Of a stretch of DNA of 33,530 bases, positions 1 to 8,551 are shown piece by piece. A program made the translations under genes and the position numbers. The stretch is taken from assembly GCF_003946345.1 (NCBI RefSeq), contig NZ_RHNY01000023.1, positions 1 to 33,530 of the forward strand, given 5' to 3'. The stretch is from Levilactobacillus tongjiangensis. Lineage in GTDB: Bacteria > Bacillota > Bacilli > Lactobacillales > Lactobacillaceae. Position 1 is the stretch's first letter, and the number at the start of each line of letters is the position of its first letter. The notes under the pieces were generated by a model. That model searched no databases, was not told the DNA's origin, and worked only from the letters and a program-made list of their open reading frames with translations.

Positions 1-19
1 GGGGCAGTGTGCCCCTTTT
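1..19 (+). terminator. Intrinsic terminator of a gene left of the window
   Basis: A 6-bp perfect stem GGGGCA/TGCCCC with a 3-base loop is followed by TTTT. The stem may extend past the left edge. It would end a plus-strand gene outside the window. Confidence 0.6.
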
Positions 20-32
20 ATTATACAAAAAA

Positions 33-64
33 TTGGTGTTGATAGATTTCTCTATCAACACCAA
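33..64 (-). terminator. Strong intrinsic terminator acting on the minus strand
   Basis: A perfect 14-bp stem (33-46 with 51-64) encloses a 4-base loop. Read on the minus strand it is followed by six Ts (A-run at 27-32 on plus); on plus there is no T-run. It therefore ends minus-strand transcription, and the only minus-strand coding-like sequence leading into it is the fragment at 134-250. Confidence 0.7.
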
Positions 65-133
65 ATATCATAGAACCGTTTTTTTATGTTTTATCATAAA
101 AGAATTGATGAATTTTTCCACGAATAATGCATA

Positions 134-250
134 TTAATTAGCTGTATTAGTAATAACTGGTAATTCGAGATCACTGACAGTTGGCTTGTCTTTCCAAAGT
201 AAACCTGGAATTACGGTGACGGGGCAGTTATCTGGTGATAAATTAAATAT
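134..250 (-). pseudogene. C-terminal fragment of a decayed minus-strand gene
   Basis: The minus strand holds 38 open codons and a TAA stop (134-136), bounded upstream by an in-frame TGA at 251-253 and containing no start codon. The peptide looks protein-like (it includes PVTVIPGLLWKDKP and ends LPVITNTAN), and a strong minus-strand terminator lies just downstream at 33-64. I read it as the surviving 3' end of a lost gene. I do not recognise the family. Chance open frame is possible because it is short. Confidence 0.35.
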
Positions 251-305
251 TCAAAAAAGGGTTGTTTACTAATAAATTTAGGTTAATGTGTGGAAGGTAA
301 AAGGC

Positions 306-334
306 TTGAATTTTGTGAGGAGACCACATATAAT
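306..334 (+). promoter_or_regulatory. SigmaA-type promoter for the first WxL gene
   Basis: TTGAAT (306-311), a 17-base spacer and a perfect TATAAT (329-334). Transcription would start near 341, leaving a leader of about 228 bases before the TTG start at 569. Confidence 0.65.
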
Positions 335-340
335 TATATT

Positions 341-568
341 GGTTAATAAGAGAAGTAGTACAGGGGCGTTCGCTTTTTGACAATTTGACTAGGTTGTCAA
401 GTAGCGGTGAACGCAGTCACGTGTACAGAAATGTCATGACAAGACTGTACAACTAAATGTAAAGTTAAGTGCCCGCTAGGTGTTACGGTAAGTAGCAGGC
501 AGAGAGTGTGGCTCATCGGCAGGACTAGGTTGTCGACGGGCTTTTCACGTCTCAAGGGGAGGAATTAG
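341..568 (+). promoter_or_regulatory. Long structured 5' leader of the first WxL gene
   Basis: This stretch has no gene. It holds an imperfect hairpin at 366-414 (outer GCGTTC/GAACGC, inner TTGACAA/TTGTCAA), two TGTACA copies 24 bases apart (422, 446) flanking the palindrome GTCATGAC (433-440), and a second imperfect hairpin at about 471-500. The 12-mer GACTAGGTTGTC occurs at both 387-398 and 523-534. The second copy could compete for the left arm TTGACAA, so a folding switch is conceivable. Function is inferred only. Confidence 0.4.
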
Positions 569-2815
569 TTGAAAGTCAAAGCCATTTTACTAGGGATGAT
601 CGCCCTATCGGCGAGCCTGTTAGGGTGCCATTTATTAACGGCGCAGGCAGATACGGATTCGGTTACGGCGAATGCGCCGGCGGGAATCACAGTTGGTAGT
701 TATTTCTCTCCCGGAACGATTGCCAATAATGCCGCCAAATTGATGGATACAGGTCATGGATTAGATCAAGCCGTCAAGTTAACAAATTACCGGGTTGGAA
801 CTGAATTGGGAACGATTTGGACCAGCAATGAAGCAGCGATGAATTTAAATGAGAATGAAAAGGCCTCGATGTGGCTTTACTTAGGTAATGGAAATTCTTC
901 CGCAGCGGATGGCATTGCTTTTGTTATGCAGAATGATGATCGGGGAGTCGGTGCTAGTTCAACTAACGCGGCTGGTCAGCCGCTTAACGGTCAGACGTTA
1001 GGTGTGTGGGGTGGTGACGCGCGGACAGACTTTACCAAACCGGTTGATACGCAGGCAATTGCCGACAGTGCCATTCAAAAGAGCTGGGCGCTAGAATTTG
1101 ATACCTTTGTGAACGGAACTTCAATTGATTTGAGAAATGGTAAGGCAGATAACGACTTTGATGCCGACATCGCAGGCGGGTATCCCCACATCGGGTCTAA
1201 TTATCCTGGGGATAAGAACAGTTATGCACAGGGAACGCTTAGCAATGGTAAATACTATGCGAAGCTCAATCACCTGGGAGTTTTGAAAAAGAGTTACAGT
1301 TATCTCTCAGATAGTTTTTGGCATCACTTAACCTTGAATTGGAACAAGGATGCTAAAACCATGACTTATACGTTTGGTGATAAGGATCCGTCGACTGGAG
1401 CACCGATTGCGACCGTTGCCAATGGCGGTACGGCGCAAACTGCGACCGTTCCGATTGCTCTCAGTAAGCTAGGTGTTGGTAGCGATGGGCACGTTCGGTG
1501 GGGCTTTACCGGCTCGACCGGGATTGCCAAGAATACGGAAGAAAATGCGGTCGTTTTTGAACAGGTTCCGGGACTGGTCAATGCCAGTGCCACGGCTGAT
1601 ATTACAGATAATTCACAAGATGATCAGGTTATGACGGCCGCAGCGGCGGATAAAATCTATACTGGCGACCGACTGTCTGTAAAGTATCATTTGAGTTATG
1701 ATGGGGGCCGTGAATCTTGGAAAAATGTTCAGGCCACGTTGAAGTTACCAGCTAACGTGGCGTTTAATGATACAGCGACCATCACCTATGCGGATGGCTA
1801 TCAGCAACAGATCACTGGCTTAGATAATCATAATATTTCCGGCCAGACCGTCAACGTTGCCTTAGACGCCGACCATGTTTTATCGGACAGCAATAAGACG
1901 GCTACCATTACCTTAAAGGGGAAGGGTGTACTCGCAAGTGGTGTGACCTCGGCCACCTCTAAGTCAACGCACAGCAATTTTGATGGTTCTAATGCGTTGA
2001 CCGATGCCAGCTTGAACGCCTTTAATGTGACCCAGCCAGCTGCAGGCGCCATGAGTATGGTACTGACCAGTGGCCAAGTTGGTATTGGTGGCACGACGAG
2101 TAGTGAAACCATGACGGGTGCTAAGAACGTGACGGTTACTGGAAAGGTTAACTACGTGAGTGGGAACGCCAGTAAGAATAGCGATATCACCTTACATCCT
2201 ACGCTGAACGGCAAGGACCTGGCCCCGGTAACTTTAAAGGACAGTGATCCGGCGGGACAGTTTAACTATACGATTCCGGCCGCCTCACTTATTTCTGGGT
2301 TGAAAGACGGCAATCAACTGATTATGTACGCGCGTGATCAATCAGGTCGGTCGACCAATGATACGGTCTATACGGTCAACGTGAAGGAAGGGACGATTAA
2401 ACTTGACGTTCCGACTGAATCGTCTTTCAATGGTGATGATCCGCAAAAGTTGACTGGGAAGTCGATGTCCTTTGCGCCGGACAGTAATCTTCACGTGAAC
2501 GTCAATGATACCATGGGAACGGGTGATCAATGGACACTAACGGCGTCGGCGGACCCAATGGTAGCAGAGCTTCAGGGCAATCCAATCAATGGCGATCTGG
2601 CTTACGTTGATCAGAATGGCCAACAAAACAGCTTGTTGGCAGGGGCCGTGACGATCATGAAACATACGACGACGTCTGACAATGATGTGGTCGATGTCAT
2701 GCAGGACTGGAACAAAAATCAGGGGCTCCTGCTGAAAACGAACCCTGGATTAACCATTGGGACGTATAAAACGACCATTCACTGGACGCTGCAGAATACG
2801 ATGGCGACTGGTTAA
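569..2815 (+). CDS. Secreted L-type-lectin-like protein with C-terminal WxL domain
   Basis: 748 residues from a TTG start with GGGGAGG eight bases upstream-side of it. An N-terminal signal peptide (hydrophobic stretch about residues 5-25) has a likely signal-peptidase I site after TAQA; a Cys in LLGC makes a lipoprotein a weak alternative. Residues about 45-345 resemble bacterial L-type lectin domains (motifs DGIAFVMQND, LGVWG, WALEFDT, HIGSNYPG, WGFTGSTG). The middle is predicted beta-rich and repeat-like. The last 110 residues carry two W-x-L motifs (WTL near residues 654 and 738), the mark of WxL domains, which bind non-covalently to peptidoglycan in Firmicutes. The likely role is surface adhesion or sugar binding. 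It is followed by its own terminator and then a paralogue in tandem. Ligand unknown. Confidence 0.8.
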   Translation: MKVKAILLGMIALSASLLGCHLLTAQADTDSVTANAPAGITVGSYFSPGTIANNAAKLMDTGHGLDQAVKLTNYRVGTELGTIWTSNEAAMNLNENEKASMWLYLGNGNSSAADGIAFVMQNDDRGVGASSTNAAGQPLNGQTLGVWGGDARTDFTKPVDTQAIADSAIQKSWALEFDTFVNGTSIDLRNGKADNDFDADIAGGYPHIGSNYPGDKNSYAQGTLSNGKYYAKLNHLGVLKKSYSYLSDSFWHHLTLNWNKDAKTMTYTFGDKDPSTGAPIATVANGGTAQTATVPIALSKLGVGSDGHVRWGFTGSTGIAKNTEENAVVFEQVPGLVNASATADITDNSQDDQVMTAAAADKIYTGDRLSVKYHLSYDGGRESWKNVQATLKLPANVAFNDTATITYADGYQQQITGLDNHNISGQTVNVALDADHVLSDSNKTATITLKGKGVLASGVTSATSKSTHSNFDGSNALTDASLNAFNVTQPAAGAMSMVLTSGQVGIGGTTSSETMTGAKNVTVTGKVNYVSGNASKNSDITLHPTLNGKDLAPVTLKDSDPAGQFNYTIPAASLISGLKDGNQLIMYARDQSGRSTNDTVYTVNVKEGTIKLDVPTESSFNGDDPQKLTGKSMSFAPDSNLHVNVNDTMGTGDQWTLTASADPMVAELQGNPINGDLAYVDQNGQQNSLLAGAVTIMKHTTTSDNDVVDVMQDWNKNQGLLLKTNPGLTIGTYKTTIHWTLQNTMATG

Positions 2816-2838
2816 AAAAGTTATTGATATTTAGTGTG

Positions 2839-2869
2839 AAGCTACTCGAGTAATTGGGGTAGCTTTTTT
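2839..2869 (+). terminator. Intrinsic terminator after the first WxL gene
   Basis: Stem AAGCTAC (2839-2845) with GTAGCTT (2859-2865), followed by a run of Ts to 2869. It separates the two WxL genes into independent transcripts. Confidence 0.7.
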
Positions 2870-2986
2870 GCTGTCTATGGCGGAAATAAAGCGGATTTAT
2901 GCTAGATAAATATGATGAATTTTCAGAGCTGAATCAATTATAAATACTGTTATATCAACGATTTAGACGTGATGTTTCGGTAAACG

Positions 2987-2995
2987 TGGTATACT
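2987..2995 (+). promoter_or_regulatory. Extended -10 promoter for the second WxL gene
   Basis: TGG followed by TATACT (2990-2995) is an extended -10 element. No good -35 is seen. Transcription would start near 3002, giving a leader of about 113 bases. That leader includes a perfect 8-bp stem ATAACTAT/ATAGTTAT (3033-3040 with 3047-3054). Confidence 0.45.
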
Positions 2996-3087
2996 AAAGA
3001 AAATTAATCAGGGGTGTTAGTATTATACGAGGATAACTATATTAAAATAGTTATAACCACTCGGAAATTTTAGATGAATCGGTAGTT

Positions 3088-3107
3088 GCTCCTGATCAGG
3101 AAGGAGC
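3088..3107 (+). promoter_or_regulatory. Hairpin covering the ribosome binding site of the second WxL gene
   Basis: GCTCCT (3088-3093) is the exact complement of AGGAGC (3102-3107), with an 8-base loop. The right arm contains most of the AAGGAG ribosome site (3101-3106) that serves the ATG at 3115. When folded, the site would be hidden, so translation could be controlled at initiation. The trigger is unknown. Confidence 0.5.
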
Positions 3108-3114
3108 CACCAGA

Positions 3115-5328
3115 ATGATGGTTAAAGGAGTCGTGTTAGGTTTTGTTAGTTTTTTGGTTGCCAGTTTTTACCTATTAACAGTAACCGCACAGGCGCGGAC
3201 GCCGTTCGATTTAAAGCATGGGCTAGAGACGACGCCGCAAGGAATTGCCCTGCCAAGTCTATTTGAAGCTGGGCGGTCACCTTGGAATCATGCAGTTGTC
3301 GTTCCTTCACAGAATAGACGGACACCAACAACCCAGGTGGTTCAACTCACAGATGATGCTGGTCAGGTGGGAGCAATTTGGTCTAAAGAGAACTATCGGT
3401 TCAACCTAAACCACCGACAGACTGTTTCAATGTGGCTGTATTTTGGCGATGGGGGGAGTTTCCGAGCAGATCGAAACGTCGCTGGGGATGGTATGGCGTT
3501 TGTGCTGCAGAATGGTGGGGGCGTTCAGGCAGCACCCAAGTATCCGGGAAAAATTTTTGGCGAGACTTTAGGAGTTTGGGGGATCGACAATTTAAACAGT
3601 TTTTATTCCACCGCCGGGGATGTTGCCAAGACAGCTATTCAACACAGTTGGGCTTTGGAATTTGATACCAATTTGAACAAAACTGCTGACATAAATAGTG
3701 GGGGAAAGGGCGATGCCTTTGACCTCGACAGCGATGATAATAACTTGATGACGCCGCATATTGCTTCCAATTATCCTGGTGAATCGAGCAGCTATGTTCC
3801 TAAGGACAATTACAGTTTAATTCGATTTGCCCGGTCCTATGCGCTCTTACATAACGGGGTTCTCGCAGGAAATGACTTCAATTTTCTTTCCAACGCTAAG
3901 TGGCACCATTTAACGTTAACGTATGAGCCCAATTCATCTGAGGCTAAAGACGCTAGCATAACGTATTCCTTTAATGATCGGGATCCCATCACTGGTGTAT
4001 CAGCTCGGTCTGGCATGACGGCGACTGTTCCCATCGATCGAAGTATCATTGATCCGGATAATACGGGTCAGGCATGGTGGGGCTTTACGGGATCAACCGG
4101 TAATAGGGAAGAAAACAATCTAGTCGTGTTTGATGAGATTCCAGACTTAGTTGATAGTGAGGCACAATCACACTTACGGGTGCAGGTAGCCGGTGCCACT
4201 GATAAAACGATTCCAGTGAAAGCGGGGGATACCTTGGCTAAAGGCGACAAAGTGAGTTTGGCTTATCAGCTACGGTATCTGAATGGTAGCCGCTCGTGGC
4301 ACAATATTGAGGCCCAACTTCGATTACCTAAGCGGCTACGGTTTAACACGATGAAGGTTCAGTATCCTGATGGAACTGAGACAAAATTGAACGGAACAGA
4401 CCTGACCCTGCCAGTGATTCGGCAGAAGCTTCAGACACTTTCTGATAATTGCAATCAAGCGACCATTGAATTGACAGGTGTCGTGAAGGATTCGACGGGG
4501 CCGGTTCCAGCGGCTACCAGCGAATTTAAGGGAGACGAAGCCGTTGCTGCCACGTCGACGCCAGAGTTTCACGTGCAAGGAAGCAATAGTATGGTCTTAC
4601 ATTTAACATCAACGGCTAGTCTCACCGTTGATAACAGCCAGTCAGTTTCATTGCCGGGGATGGTTGACCTTTCCAATTCGCAATACCAAAGTGGTGACGT
4701 GAAGATTAGGGGAGAATTGAATGATGATACCCAGTTACCGGACCAGAAGCTATCAGCTGCTGACATGCGAGGGGCCTTTAACTACAAGATTCCGGCCAAT
4801 ACGTTACGTAAGGGACACAATACGTTGAAATTGACGGCGGTTGACCCGGATGAGGCATTTTCTAACACGATAACAACGTCTTTAATTGCGACCAACGAGC
4901 CTAAAAGTACGGGGACTTTGGGCTTTGCCAATTTGGCCGGCCAAGCTGATTTTTCTGGTAAACTAACGGGAAATCGACAAACGTTACCTAATCACTCAAC
5001 GCTGGACCTTCAGATTGAAGATTCACGTGCAGCTGGGCATGGTTGGGACTTAAAGGCCAGACTGAATCAGCCATTGACCAATGCGGTGACTAAACAACCG
5101 CTACTTGGTGACCTTTATTACGCGACGACCTGGGGTGACCATGAGGTGCTTTCAAGTGCAGACCAAATCGTTGCACATGGTGAGACTGATGGGGATGATC
5201 AGGTAGTCGACGTGACGGCTAAGTGGCAACAACAATATGGCCTATTTCTACAAGTAAACGCAGGTGCGCAGCAGGGCCTTTATTCTGGGAGCATTACCTG
5301 GACGCTCGCTGACACACCGCACACTTAA
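3115..5328 (+). CDS. Secreted L-type-lectin-like protein with C-terminal WxL domain (paralogue)
   Basis: 737 residues with the same layout as the protein encoded at 569. A signal peptide ends after TAQA, here with no Cys, which argues for signal-peptidase I cleavage in both. The lectin-like region (DGMAFVLQN, LGVWG, WALEFDTN, HIASNYPG, WWGFTGSTG) is followed by a beta-rich middle and two W-x-L motifs near residues 644 (WDL) and 729 (WTL). AAGGAG lies eight bases before ATG 3115; a second ATG follows at once. The two proteins align along their length but have diverged clearly, so the duplication is not recent. The expected location is the cell wall surface, held by WxL-peptidoglycan contact. 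Role in adhesion is inferred from the family. Confidence 0.8.
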   Translation: MMVKGVVLGFVSFLVASFYLLTVTAQARTPFDLKHGLETTPQGIALPSLFEAGRSPWNHAVVVPSQNRRTPTTQVVQLTDDAGQVGAIWSKENYRFNLNHRQTVSMWLYFGDGGSFRADRNVAGDGMAFVLQNGGGVQAAPKYPGKIFGETLGVWGIDNLNSFYSTAGDVAKTAIQHSWALEFDTNLNKTADINSGGKGDAFDLDSDDNNLMTPHIASNYPGESSSYVPKDNYSLIRFARSYALLHNGVLAGNDFNFLSNAKWHHLTLTYEPNSSEAKDASITYSFNDRDPITGVSARSGMTATVPIDRSIIDPDNTGQAWWGFTGSTGNREENNLVVFDEIPDLVDSEAQSHLRVQVAGATDKTIPVKAGDTLAKGDKVSLAYQLRYLNGSRSWHNIEAQLRLPKRLRFNTMKVQYPDGTETKLNGTDLTLPVIRQKLQTLSDNCNQATIELTGVVKDSTGPVPAATSEFKGDEAVAATSTPEFHVQGSNSMVLHLTSTASLTVDNSQSVSLPGMVDLSNSQYQSGDVKIRGELNDDTQLPDQKLSAADMRGAFNYKIPANTLRKGHNTLKLTAVDPDEAFSNTITTSLIATNEPKSTGTLGFANLAGQADFSGKLTGNRQTLPNHSTLDLQIEDSRAAGHGWDLKARLNQPLTNAVTKQPLLGDLYYATTWGDHEVLSSADQIVAHGETDGDDQVVDVTAKWQQQYGLFLQVNAGAQQGLYSGSITWTLADTPHT

Positions 5329-5350
5329 AGATAAAAAACGCACGAAAAAA

Positions 5351-5375
5351 GGGCCGAGACGCAGTGTCTCGGCCC
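5351..5375 (-). terminator. Intrinsic terminator for the phosphatase gene
   Basis: A perfect 10-bp stem GGGCCGAGAC/GTCTCGGCCC has a 5-base loop. The A-run before it on plus (5345-5350) becomes a T-run on minus, so it ends the minus-strand phosphatase transcript. It may also stop the converging WxL transcript, although no T-run follows on plus. Confidence 0.7.
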
Positions 5376-5452
5376 AAGGTATCTCATGTGGGATATTTGA
5401 AAATTATCTAGAATGGCTAGGCCGGCCAGTTAAACCGCTGGCCTACACAGAC

Positions 5453-5914
5453 CTACTTAGTCAGTTCATCTAGCCAAGCAGGTAATGCCGCTGCCAATTC
5501 TTGATAAGTCAGTTCAAACTTATGGGTGTACCAGGGGTCGTCAATGGCCTCGCCAGTACGACCTGGGAGAATATCCAAGCAGAGCTTAACCTTGGCCGCA
5601 TCGGCCGCTGAGGGGGCCATTCGTTGCAAATTAGCCACGTTGGCATGATCCATCGTAATGATGGTATCTGCCCAGTCAAAGTCCGTGGCCGTAATTGGTC
5701 GGGAGCGATGGTGACTCGCATTTAGTCCGTGAGCTTGCATAGCTTTGAGGGCCCCGGGGTGGGGATGATTACCTTCTTCTTCAGGGCTGGTGGCGACAGA
5801 AGCTACTTCAAACTGGCTGGTGAGGTGACGTTGTTCCAGCAGATCATTGAAGATGGCCTCCGCCATTGGTGAACGACAGATGTTACCGAGACAGACAAAC
5901 AGAACGTGTTGCAT
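5453..5914 (-). CDS. Low-molecular-weight protein tyrosine phosphatase
   Basis: 153 residues, the normal length for this family. The phosphate-binding loop CLGNICRS (C8 nucleophile, R14) is at the N-terminus and the general-acid DDP motif is at D125-P127, both as required for catalysis. The cytoplasmic enzyme hydrolyses phosphotyrosine. Loop residue 12 is Ile; in the Bacillus arginine phosphatase YwlE the matching residue is Thr, so this copy looks like the tyrosine-specific form. AGGAGG lies a few bases before the ATG at 5914. The gene stands alone on the minus strand between a WxL gene and lemA, with no kinase or polysaccharide genes nearby, so its target cannot be inferred from context. 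Confidence 0.85.
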   Translation of the reverse strand: MQHVLFVCLGNICRSPMAEAIFNDLLEQRHLTSQFEVASVATSPEEEGNHPHPGALKAMQAHGLNASHHRSRPITATDFDWADTIITMDHANVANLQRMAPSAADAAKVKLCLDILPGRTGEAIDDPWYTHKFELTYQELAAALPAWLDELTK

Positions 5915-6021
5915 GGGTGGAACCTCCTAATTTAATGTTAAAGTCAGGCAAAGCTACTGGCCTCGTGATTTTTCATTTGTTATGATGAGTTTACCAGAGT
6001 CCATAGGAGGAGTGATAGAGA

Positions 6022-6597
6022 ATGGTTGCAATAATTTTAATTATCGTGCTGGTCATCTTGGTGGCGTGGTACATTGGTGCCTACAACGGGGTGATTCGGA
6101 CACGGACGCACGTCCAAGAATCTTGGAGTCAGATTGACGTTCAGCTCAAGCGACGGAATGACTTGATTCCTAACTTGGTTTCAACGACAAAAGGGTATGC
6201 GAACTACGAGCAGTCCACGTTAAAAAAGGTGATTGCTTTGCGGAACCAATTGACTGAGGTCCCCGCTGATGATCATCAACAGACTATGGAAGTTTCTAAT
6301 CAATTATCCACGACGTTGCGGTCACTGTTTGCTCTGTCTGAAAATTATCCAGACTTAAAGGCCAATGCACAATTTAGTAAATTAATGGAAGAATTAACGA
6401 ATACTGAAAACAAGATTGCTTACTCTCGACAGCTGTACAACAGTTCAGTAGCCAACCTGACCATGAAGATTCAGTCCTTCCCAAGTAACATTGTCGCCAA
6501 GGTCCACCATTTCCAAGAAAGCGACTACTTGCAAGTTCCTGAAGAAGAAAAGACGACGCCAAAGGTTAACTTTGATGACTTTGGCCAAGATAAGTAG
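6022..6597 (+). CDS. lemA: LemA family protein
   Basis: 191 residues. A single N-terminal membrane segment (about residues 3-19) is followed by a helical cytoplasmic-type domain with the family stretch [26 protein letters not shown] precedes the ATG. htpX starts 8 bases after the stop, so the two form an operon. LemA proteins are often encoded next to HtpX proteases, but their molecular function is not settled. Confidence 0.88.
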   Translation: MVAIILIIVLVILVAWYIGAYNGVIRTRTHVQESWSQIDVQLKRRNDLIPNLVSTTKGYANYEQSTLKKVIALRNQLTEVPADDHQQTMEVSNQLSTTLRSLFALSENYPDLKANAQFSKLMEELTNTENKIAYSRQLYNSSVANLTMKIQSFPSNIVAKVHHFQESDYLQVPEEEKTTPKVNFDDFGQDK

Positions 6598-6605
6598 GCG
6601 ATAAC

Positions 6606-7496
6606 ATGTTGTATGATCAAATTGCCATGAACAAACGCCGGACCGGGTATGTGATGTTTGGGTTTGGTGTGTTAGTGCTCGCCATCGGTGCGGCACTAGG
6701 TGACTTATTTTGGGCGAACTGGGAGTCGGGAATCTTGTTGGCAGCGGTGGTTACTGTGGTCTACATGCTGATTATGATTAGTCAGTCGACTAACGTGATT
6801 ATGAGCATGAACCATGCCAGAGAAATTACCGATGAAAATCAAGCGCCAGAGTTGTGGCACTTGGTGGAAGACATGGCGATGGTGGGCCAAGTGCCCATGC
6901 CGCGGGTCTTCATCATTGAAGATGCTAGTCCAAATGCCTTTGCGACGGGCAATAATCCTGAACATGCAGCGGTCGCAGTCACAACCGGTATTCTAGAACG
7001 ATTGAACCGTGAAGAGATGGAAGGGGTCATTGGCCACGAAATCTCCCACGTCCGAAACTATGATATTCGCTTACAGACGATTGCGTTGGCGTTGTCAGCG
7101 GCCATTGGGTTACTCGTGAATTTTTCCAGCAACTGGCTCTGGTGGGGTGGCGCACGGCGGCGGGATGATCGTGATTCCGGTGGTAATGCCATCGGATTGG
7201 TTATTTCACTCGTGCTGATTATTTTGGCACCATTAGCTGCTAGCATTGCTCAGATGGCCTTGTCTCGAAACCGAGAATACCTAGCCGATGCCTCTAGCGT
7301 GGAGTTGACTCGGAACCCACAAGGTCTAATCAGTGCGTTACAGAAAATCGACGACAGTGCGCCCATGAAGGCAGCTGATGCCAATAGCGCGGCGCTTTAC
7401 ATCAGCGATCCTTTCAAAGGAAAGAAAAATTTTGCGGATTTATTTGCCACTCATCCACCAATGGCCGACCGGATTGAACGACTCGAAAAAATGTAA
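6606..7496 (+). CDS. htpX: Membrane zinc metalloprotease HtpX
   Basis: 296 residues, the usual HtpX length. Two N-terminal membrane segments (about 16-35 and 39-58) and a second pair around residues 155-215 flank the zinc site. The HEISH motif (about residues 144-148) supplies two zinc ligands and the catalytic Glu; the later NREYLADA stretch (about 221-228) supplies the third ligand. M48 family proteases of this kind degrade damaged membrane proteins together with FtsH, which is encoded further along the window. It is the second gene of the lemA-htpX operon. Confidence 0.93.
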   Translation: MLYDQIAMNKRRTGYVMFGFGVLVLAIGAALGDLFWANWESGILLAAVVTVVYMLIMISQSTNVIMSMNHAREITDENQAPELWHLVEDMAMVGQVPMPRVFIIEDASPNAFATGNNPEHAAVAVTTGILERLNREEMEGVIGHEISHVRNYDIRLQTIALALSAAIGLLVNFSSNWLWWGGARRRDDRDSGGNAIGLVISLVLIILAPLAASIAQMALSRNREYLADASSVELTRNPQGLISALQKIDDSAPMKAADANSAALYISDPFKGKKNFADLFATHPPMADRIERLEKM

Positions 7497-7571
7497 AAAT
7501 TTATGGACAGTTGGAGGCGGTTTCGTAGTACAATTAAACATGATTGATACTAGGGGAAAGAGTGTTGGCAT

Positions 7572-8357
7572 ATGCGCGGAAATTTCATTTATTTAAGTCT
7601 AGAACCCGTGACGAATATGATTTATTCGTTGGGCATATCACCAGCTGATTTTTTAAATGGCGTTCCGGCCATCCCAAATCAGTTGCTTTTGCTGAACGAA
7701 GAATCCGGTAATGATGTGGAAATCAATCCCCACACCCGATTACAGACGGTCACAGGCCAGGCGCAAGTTCGGCGTTACCTACTGGGTAAGCACGAACATG
7801 CGGTGAAATGGTTAGACTACACGCACAGCGACGACCTCGATTTCCTTTTACCAGGTGAATTAGCGGAATTACTTTATTTGGCCCACATGGGGACGCACAT
7901 CCGGACACCGTTCTACGCAAAATTGCAGAACGAGTACGCTTTTCTAACGTTAAGAGATGGGTTCTACAAAATCTATTATCGGAATTTAGCGGATTTTGAT
8001 CACGTCCTAGAGGTTAGCATCAAACGGCACTTGCGCGCGATGCACAACAACCGGTGGGTTTTTGCCCGGCCATTAGCCATTAGTGATCTGCCTCATGAAA
8101 TTGTCTTACAGTTGACGCAAGGCCTGATGGATGGCATGATTGTGGCCTTTGATCAATTAGTCGAACGTCATCGGGTTTACGTGATTCCAGTCCGAGCAAT
8201 CACGCATCCCGAACGGCAGAACACTTGGTATTCTCAGGAAGAGGTTTACGCGGATTCCCGAGAAGTTGCGAGTTTACGTTACGATTTAACTACCGGTGAA
8301 TGGGCGTTGAGCATTCACGACAACCAGGTCTTTAGTGACGTGGCTGATTCCATTTAA
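7572..8357 (+). CDS. Protein of unknown function, 261 residues
   Basis: I do not recognise a family. The frame is full length, starts at ATG with an AGGGGAAAG ribosome site nine bases upstream, uses codons like its neighbours and ends just before a good terminator, so it is a real gene. There is no signal peptide or membrane segment, so it is probably cytoplasmic. The sequence is mixed alpha/beta and rich in Leu, Asp, His and Tyr. It lies between htpX and murF with 75 bases upstream, so it may have its own promoter. A weak candidate is TGGACA with TACAAT at 7529 and an overlong 19-base spacer. Confidence 0.75.
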   Translation: MRGNFIYLSLEPVTNMIYSLGISPADFLNGVPAIPNQLLLLNEESGNDVEINPHTRLQTVTGQAQVRRYLLGKHEHAVKWLDYTHSDDLDFLLPGELAELLYLAHMGTHIRTPFYAKLQNEYAFLTLRDGFYKIYYRNLADFDHVLEVSIKRHLRAMHNNRWVFARPLAISDLPHEIVLQLTQGLMDGMIVAFDQLVERHRVYVIPVRAITHPERQNTWYSQEEVYADSREVASLRYDLTTGEWALSIHDNQVFSDVADSI

Positions 8358-8366
8358 AAATTTGTC

Positions 8367-8403
8367 AACCACTGTTGGGCCCTTGCCCTCAGTGGTTTTT
8401 ATT
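8367..8403 (+). terminator. Intrinsic terminator after the unknown gene
   Basis: Stem AACCACTG/CAGTGGTT with an inner GGGC/GCCC stem, followed by TTTTTATTT. Confidence 0.75.
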
Positions 8404-8432
8404 TGCGTTTTAAGTTAGGTGAACGCAATTCA

Positions 8433-8441
8433 TGGTATAAT
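8433..8441 (+). promoter_or_regulatory. Extended -10 promoter for murF
   Basis: TGG followed by a perfect TATAAT (8436-8441). No clear -35 is seen. It gives a leader of about 100 bases before the murF start at 8552. Confidence 0.55.
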
Positions 8442-8551
8442 GAAAAACAGATTTTATTGCGATTAGAACTGTTCGGCTGACTTACCGAATGGAAATCAAT
8501 TTGACAACGGGACGGTCCCAGCGGCCATTCCGCCAATTAGGAGTAGAAAAC

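Noticed and set aside
5420-5446. GGCCAG/CTGGCC hairpin just past the phosphatase stop
   Set aside because: No T-run on either strand; the better terminator at 5351-5375 explains the end of the gene.
8489-8551. 21-codon N-terminal extension of MurF
   Set aside because: No ribosome site for it, whereas ATG 8552 has TAGGAG at eight bases and matches family start.
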